From Arbacia lixula (Eukaryota; Echinodermata; Echinoidea; Arbacioida; Arbaciidae), in assembly GCA_963669155.1 (NCBI GenBank), contig OZ022588.1, positions 16,208,670-16,272,669 on the forward strand: a stretch of DNA of 64,000 nucleotides, in the 5' to 3' direction. How positions within the stretch are numbered: the first letter of the stretch is position 1; the number at the start of each line of letters is the position of its first letter. Positions 20,796 to 34,783 of this stretch are shown in pieces. Below the pieces are notes generated by a model that ran no database searches, had not been told where the DNA came from, and was given only the letters and a program-made list of their open reading frames with translations. The translations under genes were made by a program, and so were the position numbers.

Positions 20796-23700
20796 TTAAG
20801 ATAGTCTCCGCCACTCTCCTCGTATTCTTGTCTTGTGATGAAGAACTGCTGATTTGCTGAATCTGAACCCCATTTTGCAGCTCCACGCCATCCGTCTAAC
20901 GATGGATCACCTGCAAAAGCACAAACATACAGGACATCTTCAATTAGACTCAACGACTGGAAACTACTCAGTGAAGCACACACTTGTAAATAAGTTCCTT
21001 CTCAATACCTTTTACAATCAAAGTGTGATGTCTACACATTGCTATATTTTCCTTATTCAAACTTTTGCCTCACAGAATAAAGAAAAAAGGACCATTTCTT
21101 TAGAACTCCATGTTCCCTCATGGGTTAGTCTATGGGGTTGGATCAACACAAACTATGACGTCCAAGTAGTTTTTAAATGCAATACCTAAACTCTTTATTT
21201 TTGTGCAATGATAAAACCAGTGTTCTACAAAAATCACACACAAGTTTTTTGTAAAGTTTTCTCTTACATCATTACTATGAATTGATTTGCATAATTTACC
21301 AACATTACACATACTTCACATACATATATTACCCTGAAAAATTAGGCAAAAACAAACTGTGGGGCAAGGACTTTTCTGGAAACCAAGATAGCATATTGGA
21401 AAAGTAATGTGTTAAAATCGCTAGTCTCTGTTAAAAAAGGTCTTTGCATGCAGAGACTCAACTTTTTACATACCATGATTTCTGTGTGTTTGGACAGGAG
21501 ATATCACGGCCCTTTGATCGAATGCACTGCACACATCGCAGAGTGCTCAAAAGCCATGTCAAGTGCTGGTCAACCAGAATGGCTTTGTCCTCACAGCGAG
21601 TGTTCAACTCTAACCATGACTCATCGGTTTTGTACACACAGCAAAGAGCAATGGCGTATGTATTTTTCAAAGAGTTACATGATATCCCTAATTCATTACA
21701 AGTTGTAATGTGGAAACTTTCAAGAAACATACCTACATACCAAGACACCTACAATGAATGATACTGAATTCATATGGAATGCTTTAATTCATCTGTAAAT
21801 TGATATATGTATCGATCTAAAACTAAACACAACAAAAAAAGTAAGTAACTTTTTTGCCTTTAAAATTCACCCACTCATGCATGACTAATTGGATTAATGT
21901 GATTTTCATACAGAGGTTAGTCAAGAAGTTAAGGAACTTTCCTGCCAAATTATTTTGCCCAAAACCTCTTTGATAAAAACTTATGCTATTTTGCTTAGGG
22001 GGAACTTACTTTTTTGTGTGTGTTTACATTGCCAAGTCTCCCTCTACACAGCCTCTGTTAAGTTTAAGAATAGAACCATCAAGATATTTGAGTCTAATGA
22101 TCCCACAGAGCCTACAATGTGTGCGGAAAAGAAGGAGTGAACTTCTCACCTGCTCTCTTGACAGAGAAGGTTGACTGGAATGGTCTCATTGCCCTCAGCT
22201 CATTCTGCAATCTCTCCACCATACCGTTGTAGCTCAGGTTGCCCCCGGTCACAAAAACGTTCTACAGAGATACAAAAACCAAGACAGATATCATTATCCC
22301 ACACTAATTTCGAGTTTACATGGTGTGTCAAATATCAATATCCCACACCAATTTCTAGTTTACATGGTGTGTCATTTACATTTTGGTCCAAGGCTTGAAT
22401 TTAACAGGTATTACAAAAGACAATATCTTTAGTTCATGCTATTTTCTTTCAAACATGCTATCGTAGCTCACGTTGGCCCATGTAGCCTTCGGCGGTTACT
22501 GCTTTGGTATGAACAGTGCTAGACAAGAGAAGTCAGTGTACACCTACCTGAACTAGTTGATTCTGGATGTCTGGTGTGAACAGTGCCAGACAGGAGAAGT
22601 CAATGTACACCTACCTGAACTAGTTGATTCTGGATGTCTCGTGTGATCAGTGCCAGACAGGAGAAGTCAATGTACACCTACCTGAACTAGTCGATTCTGG
22701 ATGTCTGGTGTGAACAGTGCCAGACAAGAGAAGTCAATGTACTACACCTACCTGAACTAGTTGATTCTGGATGTCTGGTGTGAACAGCGCCAGACAAGAG
22801 AAATCAATGTACACCTACCTGAACTAGTTGATTGTGGATGTCTGGTGTGAACAGTGCCAGACAAGAGAAGTCAGTGTACTACACCTAGCTGAACTAGTTG
22901 ATTCTGGATGTCTGGTGTGAACAGTGCCAGACAAGAGAAGTCAATGTACACCTACCTGAACTAATTGATTCTGGATGTCTGGTGTGAACAGTGCCAGACA
23001 GGAGAAGTCAATGTACACCTACCTGAACTAGTTGATTCTGGATGTCTGGTGTGAACAGTGCCAGGCAAGAGAAGCCAGTGTACTACACCTACCTGAACAA
23101 GTTGATTTTGGATGTCTGGTATGAACAGTGCCAGACAAGAGAAGTCAATGTACACCTACCTGAACTAGTTGATTCTGGATGTCTGGTGTGAACAGTGCCA
23201 GACAAGGAAGTCAATGTACACCTACCAGAACGAGTTGATTCTGGATGTCTGGTGTGAACAGTGCCAGACAAGAGAAGTCAGTGTACTACACCTACCTGAA
23301 CTAGTTGATTCTGGATGTCTGGTGTGAACAGTGCCAGACAAGAGAAGTCAATGTACTGCACTTACCTGAACTAGTTGATTCTGGATGTCTGGTGTGAACA
23401 GTGCCAGACAAGAGAAGTCAGTGTCCACCTACCTGAACTAGTTGATTCTGGACATCTGCTGTGAACTGCTCCAGCACACTCTCCAGTGTCTCAGCTAGCC
23501 CTGCCTGCTCCAATCCCATCATGCTTGGCTGGAACAGGGTCTCCGCCACCCGTATTCTCTCCACCCCGAGGGCCAGCTGGTAGTACTCGGCAAGGTCAAA
23601 GGTCATTCGCGGGCTCAAGGGAGACCGGTTCTCTCTGGGGGGGAAAGATGTGATAAATATTTGTTGAAATGTATCAATGGCCAACTCATCCCTTCCTGTA

Positions 23701-26700
23701 CAAGATAAATTGCTGCTCAATGAAAGGTATGTTCATTATTGGTTACAAAATGCACATGCACATCCATCGGAAAAGAGTTAATACTTCTCAGAATTTAACC
23801 TCTCAAGTTTGAACTATTCACTGGTTGTTGTCACATTTTGCATTAATTTCCTTACTGTCAAAAAGTTGCAGGATGTAGCATGTGTGTGTGTTTGTGAATA
23901 TAGGTGTTTATGGAAATGTATAAATCAGATATGGTTATTTACGTCTGGGATAGACCTTTCAGCATCACCATTAGAGAGACGTTGCAGGACTCGATCTCCG
24001 AACATTTGCCAAATGACAACATCGCCAAAGTGCCGGCATATCTTTTATTTAAAAATGATCAAGGGATTAATATAAAACAATCTGCTCTCCCTTTCATGCT
24101 ATTTTAGTGAAAATATTAAACCTCGCAGATCTAACTGACACAAAGCATACATTTTTACCCAAAGCCAACAACCCACAACTAGCAGTGAGGAGACTACAAT
24201 AACTTACTTGTTCAAATCTTGGTCAAAGACCGAGATAACCTTTTCCAGTTCTGAGAGATTTTCCTGCTCTGCCTGAAAGCTGAAGCCCTCTGCATCATCC
24301 TCCTACATGGAAAGGAGGAAAGGAAGATGACCATAATATTCATCATCACCTTCTTTTTTTTTGTTATATACAGCCTATAACAGCTCTCTCAGACAAGTAC
24401 AAAGCGCTCAATTTATAAATAGACATTAGACAAGCTGCCATATTCAAGTAGCTCGTTGAGAAAGAATGAGTTAAGGAATAAACCTCAAATACTGTAAATA
24501 ATTTTGCAAAGATGTGCATTGTCTCTGTAAAATATCTGTTAGAAGCAAACGGGCACAAATTTTGTGTGCTGTTTACAGTATATCTATCTTTTGTTTTATA
24601 TATGCCTATTTATATGTCACTCAATCTATTGATCTGCTGGAAACACTTTCTACAATACGTCTATCCACAGACATCTATCTCTTTTAATCACTGTATCTAT
24701 CAGGTTATTGGCCCACATACCAATCTTTCCGTCATCCTGGATATACCTGTCAGTCTACATTTCTTTGTATACACATAAAGTTAAGGACAGAAGTTTACAT
24801 AAGAAAATTGCAAGTTTGGCAAGGAAATTCAAAGAAAAGTTGACACTTGCCAAACACCATAAAATTTACTGTATCTTATGAAATATTTGTACTATCATGA
24901 CAAATTTGATATTAAACCAATGTCACGCCCCTTCATCACATTGCTTTGTCATCAGGAGCTGAAAAATATTTAGGCATAATTCTTTTCCCACCAAATCTTC
25001 ATATTTTAGACAAATTAAAAATAAAAACTTGACAAAAACATTTCATATTTGTGCTAGCTTCTTCTCAACAGAAACATTTTCAGATTACACTTTTTTGTTC
25101 AGTGGTGACATGTCATGATAGAAAATGTAATATAAATCATAGATTTGACATATATATATTTCTATGAAACGGTGTTTGTAAATATAATAATTAACAATAG
25201 AATACATTTGGCACGAATATTACTTTTTTTTCTTCAAAGAAAATTCCACCTGAAATATAATTTAATCTCAACGGCATCCCAATCATTTAAAAGAGCTTAA
25301 TACGCTCTTTCATTTGATACCAAATTCGTCATGGTAGTATTCACATTTCTGAAGATATAGTAAATTTTACGCTGTTTGGCAAGCGAACAAATTTCACTGA
25401 ATTCCATGGGTGTATGTAAACTTTTGGCCTCAACTGTATATACGCATTAACCTATCAAGCATAATATTGCATTTATATAGAATGCTACAATCCATCTGTA
25501 AATTGATACATGCATCAATTTAAAATTGCATTCCGATGAATTAATTTTGGGCAAGTAAAACACACAACATATTGCACCCACGTCTGCGCAACAATCACTT
25601 TAGCTGCGCTCCTTCTACTACTCTTCACTTCTGATGAATGATCTGTCATCCAGATTTGAAACGTCGAGCCAATAGTTATTTTCAGAACTGACCTCTACAA
25701 GAGGAGACGTTAACTGTCACCCTCTCCGCTCTTCCACACTATCTTCAGTTATTCTTTTCTCATTCACTCTCTGAGCAATTCTTCTCAGAGCTTTTCCAAA
25801 AGAATGATTCAACAGGGGGGCAGGGGGGTGTTTCACCAAGCAGTTTGTAAACTATGAACAACTTTACGAACGACTGGTGACCTTGTAGTGACTCTTCACT
25901 CTTTATTTTCATGTTCAGTAATTTTCCATGTACGTTTGCCATGTGTTCTACCAGTTATTTTCCACGTTACGTAATTCTATTGTTTATTGTTAATGTATTC
26001 TGGCCACGTGCGTTGTTTCAACCTATCGCGTATCATTGCCTACGTGCGCTTCAACGCACGTGGTCCTCACATCCTCGCATCGCCCAGCGAATCTGATCAC
26101 TCCCACATCATCTTGGTTTGAGTCAGCATCTCCCGGAACTTCGCTCCGGTACGAGACAACACGCCTCCGGACAGGAGACTCTTCTCCTGCCGTCTCCAGC
26201 GGGCTGGCAGCCTTCCAGTCGTACGATATAATCTACACCGACACGGCTGGATTAACCGCTGGGAGCTGCCAGTCCCGCCTTTCGGCATCACCTCACACCG
26301 AGCTCGACTCATTGCAGCTCGCCTGAACATTGATTTCGAAGCACGGCTCATCACTGGCGTCTAGCGACTCACTGCACTACGCCAGCATCGCCGCTTCGCT
26401 TCTCATCTCTTCTCGTCCGCGATCACCCGGCTCATCATTGGCGTCTAGCGACTCACTGCACTACGCCAGCATCGCCGCTTTGTTCGCTTTTACTTCACGG
26501 CTCATCACTGGCGTCTAGCGACTCACTGCACTACGCCGCACTACGCCAGCATCCCAATGTAGTATTTAAGGGTGTAAAGTGTGTGGTGTTGTGATGTTAT
26601 GTGATACACTGACACTGATCACACGCCATTAAACTCAATTTTTAACTTACAAGGAAGCAGGTTTGTACGATAATAAAAGTCATGAGAAATAGTATTCCCT

Positions 26701-29700
26701 TTTCGTTTTGTTTATTAAATGAAATGACTGAGCAATGACTGTGCACACGCAGGTGCAGTCATGTGAAGGAGAAATATGGATATTGCACGAATGATATATT
26801 ATTAAGTTGGCCATTAAAAATATGTACATGAATAAATGATGTGTGATAAATGATGCTTACATACAGTCCAATGATAATGAGGGGTGACACGAAGGAAGGG
26901 GCTCACGCGATGAATGATGCTGCGGAGACTTAGTGGCGGAAACGCGACTTCGTAAACGTGGCTGAAGAGCCGTGAAGATCGCGATGTCGACGCTGCACGC
27001 TTGCGGTGGTGATGGCGGACGAGAAGAGAAGAAGTGAAGTGAAGATGACGAAACGGCGATGCTGGCGTAGTGCAGTGAGTCGCTAGACGCCAGTGATGAG
27101 CCGTGAAGTAAAAGCGAACAAAGCGGCGATGCTGGCGTAGTGCAGTAAGTCGCTAGACGCCAATGATGAGCCGGGTGATCGCGGACGAGAAGAGATGAGA
27201 AGCGAAGCGGCGATGCTGGCGTAGTGCAGTGAGTCGCTAGACGCCAGTGATGAGCCGTGCTTCGAAATCAATGTTCAGGCGAGCTGCAATGAGTCGAGCT
27301 CGGTGTGAGGTGATGCCGAAAGGCGGGACTGGCAGCTCCCAGCGGTTAATCCAGCCGTGTCGGTGTAGATTATATCGTACGACTGGAAGGCTGCCAGCCC
27401 GCTGGAGACGGCAGGAGAAGAGTCTCCTGTCCGGAGGCGTGTTGTCTCGTACCGGAGCGAAGTTCCGGGAGATGCTGACTCAAACCAAGATGATGTGGGA
27501 GTGATCAGATTCGCTGGGCGATGCGAGGATGTGAGGACCACGTGCGTTGAAGCGCACGTAGGCAATGATACGCGATAGGTTGAAACAACGCACGTGGCCA
27601 GAATACATTAACAATAAACAATAGAATTACGTAACGTGGAAAATAACTGGTAGAACACATGGCAAACGTACATGGAAAATTACTGAACATGAAAATAAAG
27701 AGTGAAGAGTCACTACAACCTCTCCTTGTGGTTAATGCGATAGCACACTTTGTTCCTGTTTTTATTGGGAGTTAATTTCCAACAATCCTAATAAAATTTG
27801 ACAAATCATAAGCTTTCTATTCAAAGTTTTATTAACAACAAGAATTTTCATTTATAAACATCAGATTTGAACTTAAGCTAATGGGAATCAAAATCATTAA
27901 GAATGTGAATTAGCACAAGGAGGGATCACCAGTCGTTCGTAAAGTCGTTCATACATGTAGCTTACAAACAGCTCGGTGAAACACACCCCAGTTCCTCAGA
28001 GACTGGGTATCCCTTTTGCAGGTCAAAAAAATAAAATTTGGTAAAAAAACATGTTAAATGGAAGAAGATACTGGATTAAAACTTCCCATCCAATAATAGA
28101 GGTGGAAACTGACTTCAAGCGAAATTACAGCGATCACTAGATTTTGAGGAGGTTCGAGTGGGTGGGCCGAAACCCGTAGCCTAGAGACCAAAAAGACCGC
28201 TGTGCGCTATGGTCCGCACTGGGCCACTCCACGGCACGTGTGTTCAATGGGAGCAATGCCCACATCATGCCCCAACAGGGACAATACGATTGTGAATGAA
28301 GACTATGGTCAGTGCGTTTCAAACATAAACAAGGATATTTTTTCACTTTTCCTGTTTGTAAAGCTAGGAGTGTGACAGTTCATACCTGTAAAAATCGTTA
28401 GGGTATACTGCTGATTCCTGCTGAGTTTCATGACTTTTGCAACTTAGATACCCTGTCTTTAAAAACTACAAAGCTCTTTGTGAAAAGCAACTAAATTCAA
28501 TAGAGAAGCAGTCAACAAAGGAGAAGTCTATACTAACCATTGCTTGAATATATGCCCACTCTGCACCTTCATCATCTCTGGAGGAGTCGTCATTGTCAGC
28601 TGCAATTCAAAATGAAACACAGAAACATAAAAAATTCATGTACCGGTATCCTTTCTTTCTTGTCACTATGAAACACAAAATACACCCTCTACTGACAAGC
28701 ATAGTTTCACATGGTCTTTAATTTCCTGTAAAAAACATGTCTGAATTCACCAACTCTTTCCTGGCTACAAGATACCAATTTGTTAGAAACAATGTCTTTG
28801 TGAGTGTACATTTTTGGTCCTTCTAGGTTTAGGGAGCTGTTGTGCAAATATTCAGCTCATATGTTGTTGTTTTTTTCAAGCCAAATTAGCAAGTTTTTGT
28901 GAACACAACACATACAAGTCAATCTTCTTAATATGTCAGTGATTTTTCTCATACTTTCACAAATCTGGAATATTCACTTGAACTTACCATATTAAAGTTT
29001 TATTTCCCCAGTATTTGTCTTTGAAAAAAAAACATTTTCAAAATGAGGTATATGAGTCTGCTTCCTTGGGTGTTGCAGCCTGGTCTTGAAATCAAGGTAA
29101 TTTTGAAGTGATGAAGAGTTCTAACTCAAGTGATGTGTATCAGAAGGTCATCCTGAGTTTCGAGCTAATGAAGATGCGATTGCAACTTCAGGCTAGTTAC
29201 CAGGATCAGCAAACTAACTTGCTATTTCATCTGATCGGGCTAATGAAGATGCTGGTGGGATCTAGACAGAATTTATTGTTTCTGTTCTCAAAATGTTTCT
29301 TCAAGGCTATATACATATACAAAACTACTACAAAAAGGCACACACACACACGTTCATACACACATGCACATGCACACACACACACATGGTACCTTCTTGA
29401 TCTGTTTCCATGGAGTCTGTATCCTTGATGTCTCTCAGAGCCAGCATCCGCTCCTTGATGTGCTGCCACTGGGAGTGACAGGTGTTCAGCTCCTTTATGA
29501 TGAGGAGGGAACATGGAGAGGGAGAGGAGACAGAGACAGAAAGATAAAGAGAGAGAGGGAGGGAGAGAGAGTGAGAGGAAGAGAGACATAGACAGAGGGA
29601 GGAGAGAAAGTGAGGGAGGGAGAGAGATGGAATGGGAGAGGGAGAAACAGAGACAGAGAGAGGAGAGAAGGAGAGAGAGAGGGAGAGGGAGAGAGAGGGA

Positions 29701-32700
29701 GAGCAAGTGAAAGGGGAGTGAGCAAAAGGGAGAGAGAGAGGATGATACAAGTGAGAGAGAGGGAGAGCAAAATAGGGGGTGGGGGTGGGGAGAGAGAGGG
29801 GATGGTGAGAAAGAAAGAGTTTGGGAGAAGAAATGAGACAAAGGGAATATGATAAGTATCCAGAAAGCAAGAACAATAGAGCAGGACAGGGTGAGGCAGT
29901 GTAGGGAGGGACAGAGCAGGACAAATAAACAAAATGAAATGTAAAGCTTAGTAGTGAGGAGTGACAGTAGATCAGGAAGAGGGAGATACAGAGATGGGAT
30001 GGATGAATAAAATTAGTGATTAATCTGATACCATTGAAAAATTATTCTCCACTACAAAAAACTTTTGGCATAGATCATTTGAATACAACAGGAAGAAGCT
30101 GATCTGATCAACTGACTCCTGCCCAAACAATGAAAGCACAGAGCTCATATTGTTCATGATGTCTATAAGAAACACCTCTGTCTATACAAGAATGAAGGAA
30201 TAACTGACCTCTTTCTGCTCCCTGAGTTGATCAATGGACTTCTTGAGAAGCTCCTCCTTTGCTCCACTCTCTAGCCTTGATGCAACCTCCTGCAGGATCC
30301 CATCCAGCTCCTGCTGGATCCAGCGAGCCCGCAGGCTGTTCTGATGGAACTCCTCCACCAGGAGCTGTCGCTGTCTTCTGGTCCGATCGTCAGGAGACAG
30401 AAGCTCCGGCTCGGAGCCCAGGAGCCCTAGGTTGGGCCACACCTTCATCATCTTGGGCTGGAAGGCATCATGGTTACCATGGTGATAACAAAAAGGTTCA
30501 ATGTCATCATCATTGGTATCGGTATAAGTATTATTAACAGAATAATCATCATCATTACCAACGCTACCACAATCATTATCATCATCATCATCACTATCAT
30601 CATCAGTATCATAATTATCATGGATCCATCATTATCATAACACAACTATCATTATCCTTATCATCGCTATTGATCTTAAATCATCATCTTAAATTATCTC
30701 AAAAATGGTCATTTCCCAATACCTCTATGAAGGAGATTTATTCCTTCATCAAAAACAGAAAAAGAACAATTTATGGAATCACACAGCACACAACATATGG
30801 GAGAGCACCTCACACGTAACGTCAATAAATCTAACTTAAAAGATCATAACTTTTATATCCTTTAACACATTTTGGTCAAACCTTCACTAATATTTCTTTC
30901 ATGTTACTGCTTTTATCACAAAAAAACAGGGTGCACTTCACCTTTAAGGACTCTTGCCTACCTGATCCAATGAACAGTCTCTTCCTCCTAAGCTGACCTT
31001 TGACCTCTGAATGGATGCATTCAGCATGCCCATGTAGCCAGTCAGATCATCCAGCGAGGACAGGCCGAGGCCTTTCAGGGCTTTCTGCAAAAAAACACAC
31101 ACAATAAACCAATATTAACAATAAGAAATCCTTTAGTCTCCCAAACACCATGAATAGGTAATTCATGGCACCTAGACCAGTATGAGCGTTTTTAGTTGGT
31201 GGCTACCCAGTATGAAGTTTCTTCTGAAAAGCACTCCACTGCCTCTAAATACCAAATTCTTAATCAAACCATCACTTAACCCTATCTAGCCAGAGGGGAG
31301 GGGGGGTCAAAAACAGCCCCCCTCAACATTTTTATGCCTCCGCCACGAAGTGGCCGGAGGCATTATGTTTTCGGGTTGTCCGTCTGTCCCGAATCCGTTT
31401 AGGCAATATCTTGAGAACCGCTAACCAGATTTGCTTCAAACTTGGTACATGTGTGTATTGCATGAAACCAATGAAGTGTGTACAATATGGGTCAATTCTG
31501 ATTGAGTTCAAAGGTCAAAGGTCAATGAATTTTGTGAAAAATTGCCCCAAATTGACCTTTTTCACAATAAAGCCAAATCCAATCATCCAATTCTCATGAA
31601 ACATGGTACAGTGATGGATTACTACTCGCAAATGAACTGGTGACATTTTTGATTAAATTCCTAAAAGTTCAGAGGTCAAAGGTCAATGAACTTTGCCAAA
31701 ATTGGCTAAAAACTGCCCCAAGCTTTGTTTTTTCCCAATAAATCCAAATCCAAGGATGCAATTCTTATGAAACATGGTTCAAAGATATATCACTACTTGG
31801 GAATAGACTGGTGACATTTGTGATAAAATTCCTGAAAGTTCAGAGGTCAAAGGTCAATGAACTTTGCCAAAATTGGTTAAAAACTGCCCCAAACTTCATA
31901 TTTTTCACCGTAAAACCAAATTCAAAAATGCAATTCTCATGAAACGTGGTACTAAGATGGATCACTTCTTGGGAATAGACTGGTGACATTTTTGGTGAAA
32001 TTCTTGGAAGGCCAGAGGTCAGAGATCAATGAACTTTGCAACAATTTGCTAAAAATTGGCCCCATATTGATATTTTTCACAATAAACCCAAATCCAATGG
32101 TGCAATTCTAATCAAACATGGTACAGAAATGTAACACTTCATGGAGGTAGATTGATGGAAGTTTGGGTAAATTTCCTGAAAGGTCAAAGGTCAATGAACT
32201 TTGCCAAAAATTAGCTAAAAATTGCCCCTAAAGTAATATTTTTCAAAATAAATCAAGATTCAATTGTACAAAACCAACCAAACATGGTGCAAAGTTGGAT
32301 CACTACTTGGGGGTAGACTTATGATATCTTTGGTGAAAATTCTAGAAGGTCAGAGGTCACATGTCAATGAACTTTGCCAAAATTGGCTAAATATTGTGCC
32401 AAATTTAACATTTTTCACATTGAATGCAAAACTAATGGTTCAATTTGAACCAACCATGGTGCAGAGATGTATCAATTCATGGAGGTAGACTGGTGAAAGT
32501 GTGGGTAAAAATTTCTGAAAGGTCAAAGGTCAATGAACTTTTCCCAAAAATTGGCTGATTTTAAACAAACTTAATACAAGGATGGCTTTAGACGGACTGA
32601 TTAGATTGGAAGTCAAAGGTCAATGAACATTGCCAAACTTGGCCAAACATGGAAAAACATGGAATATATTTTCATTTCACATAGGAATTAAATGGTTCAT

Positions 32701-34607
32701 TGCCCACCAAACAGGTTCTCTGAGACTAAATCTAAATAGAGCTAGCAAAGAGGCGGAGACATATTTATCGACTGCGCGGCAGTCGAATTGCTCTAGTTTG
32801 TGATAAATTTGTAACACAACAAGATCGCGCCGTGACGTTATTTTTATTTTTACTGATGAAAAACAATATTTTTTTTTTAAATCCTAATTTGATAATAATC
32901 CTGAGTGTCTGCACTGAAACCTAGCAGTTTTGGGGCTATATTTAAAGATTTACAACCAAATTATGATTTTATGCATTAATTAGCATAATTAATTAATTAA
33001 AAATAAATTTGAATAATTTTGGTGCAATTGACAATTGAATTGTGGAGATTATGCCATTGGTGACGTACGTGCCTATTAACGTCGCGATTGCGCGATCAAC
33101 AGTCAAGATTTTGACAAGATCTTGACCCCCCCAGGCTATGCGATTTCAAAATAGCCCAGGCTATATAGGGTTAAATGTCTGAAAATAATTCCCCCAAACT
33201 TAAAGTGACATATGTTTGCCCTTTTGGAAATGTACCCAACCAACAATGCAAAACTGTTTATTCTCTCCCACTCTTCCTAGCCACTCCCACAACCCCAGAT
33301 GAAGTTCATGATGCCAAAAGCCTTTTTTTTTAATGGTGACCAAGTCTAAACTTCCCCTATCTCTCTCGCTTTTTAACTTCAAATATATTTTTTCCTTATA
33401 ATACAAGAAGAGTTTCTACAAAGAAAGATAGGATTACAGCAATTACCATTTGTGATTCTTCCCCATCTTCTGGCATGTCCTGTACACTAACAAGTGTGCA
33501 TAATTTATCTTCAGCTGCTGCAAGCTACAGAAAAATATAACATTAATAGAAACATTATTTTGGAATTAAAATTTCAACTAATTTCTAAGAAATATTTCTT
33601 GTAGTAGTATTGGCTGGAAATATAATTTAGCATACTGTTGTAATCAATGTATTTTTTTAAAAGAAGAGTACAGAAGTGTCAAGATCATGAGTTACATGTA
33701 CACTTATGATAAAAATTTACTTCAATTTCATCATCCTCAATACCTATGGATGAGTGACATTATCATATTCCTAAAAAAAAAAATATATCGAACTCTCCAA
33801 CCATCTCAAATTTGAGGATTGAAAATGCTATCAATCTGCTTTTGTCAGAGCAACATAAATGACTTAAGAGGGATAAAACTTATGTGTTTTAGGTGCAGTT
33901 TAAAGTTAAATGTTGATGTGAAAGGGGTAGCAGATGTTCATTGTGGTTTTTACCTTTTCTTGTTTCCACTTCGTATTGAGGTCCCGTAAGTGCCTAATAC
34001 ACTGCTGTCTCCTCTCCTTGGTATTACCTACCGACCATCCTGGAAGCTGTGGATAACCAAACCAAGAAGTCTTTCCTTCATTACAATCATCAAAGGTAGT
34101 GCATCCCTTTAACTCTATACACTACAGCTCAAAGTAATTGGCATAGGAAAAGGGGAAAAAGGGAAGGAGCCTCAGTTTCAACCGCGGTATATTTTGTCCA
34201 GTTCAGCATGAATCACGATGCTTCAGCCTAAAAAGCATCATGTTTCATGCTGAACTGGACAAAATATACCGCGGTTTAAAACTGTGGCTCCTCCCTTTTC
34301 TTCCCTTTCCCTTTCCCTATGCTAATTCCTTTGAGCTGTAGTGTATATGCACCATGCACACATAAATCCAATAGAGCAGCATTGTATCTGGCACAGGATG
34401 GGTTGAAAGGAGACTTTATCAAATTCAGTGAACAACAAGTGAACGTACATTGATCCAGTTTGTGGAACGTGAAGCTTGGAATTGATGTAGAATTCAAAAA
34501 CTGTATGAGAAACATATTTTTTGTACCTTATAGTTTGTCTTTGAGACTCAACACCTGTAGTAAATGCAAATACAAGAGCACAGAAGAGAGACAGAGAGGC
34601 AGAGAGG

Positions 34608-34639
<32 letters not shown>

Positions 34640-34672
34640 CAAAGGGAGAGGCAGAGTGGCAGTGAGAATGAC

Positions 34673-34733
<61 letters not shown>

Positions 34734-34736
34734 AAA

Positions 34737-34783
<47 letters not shown>

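Noticed and set aside
26036-27565. Identical 96-, 85- and 61-codon ORFs at the fold-back element
   Set aside because: They are the same DNA in the two inverted arms; the translations are low in conserved features.
29227-29932. Long Ser/Leu/Pro ORFs of 145-204 codons on the minus strand
   Set aside because: Artefact of the pyrimidine-rich tract; the only real coding part is ACTR5 exon 11.
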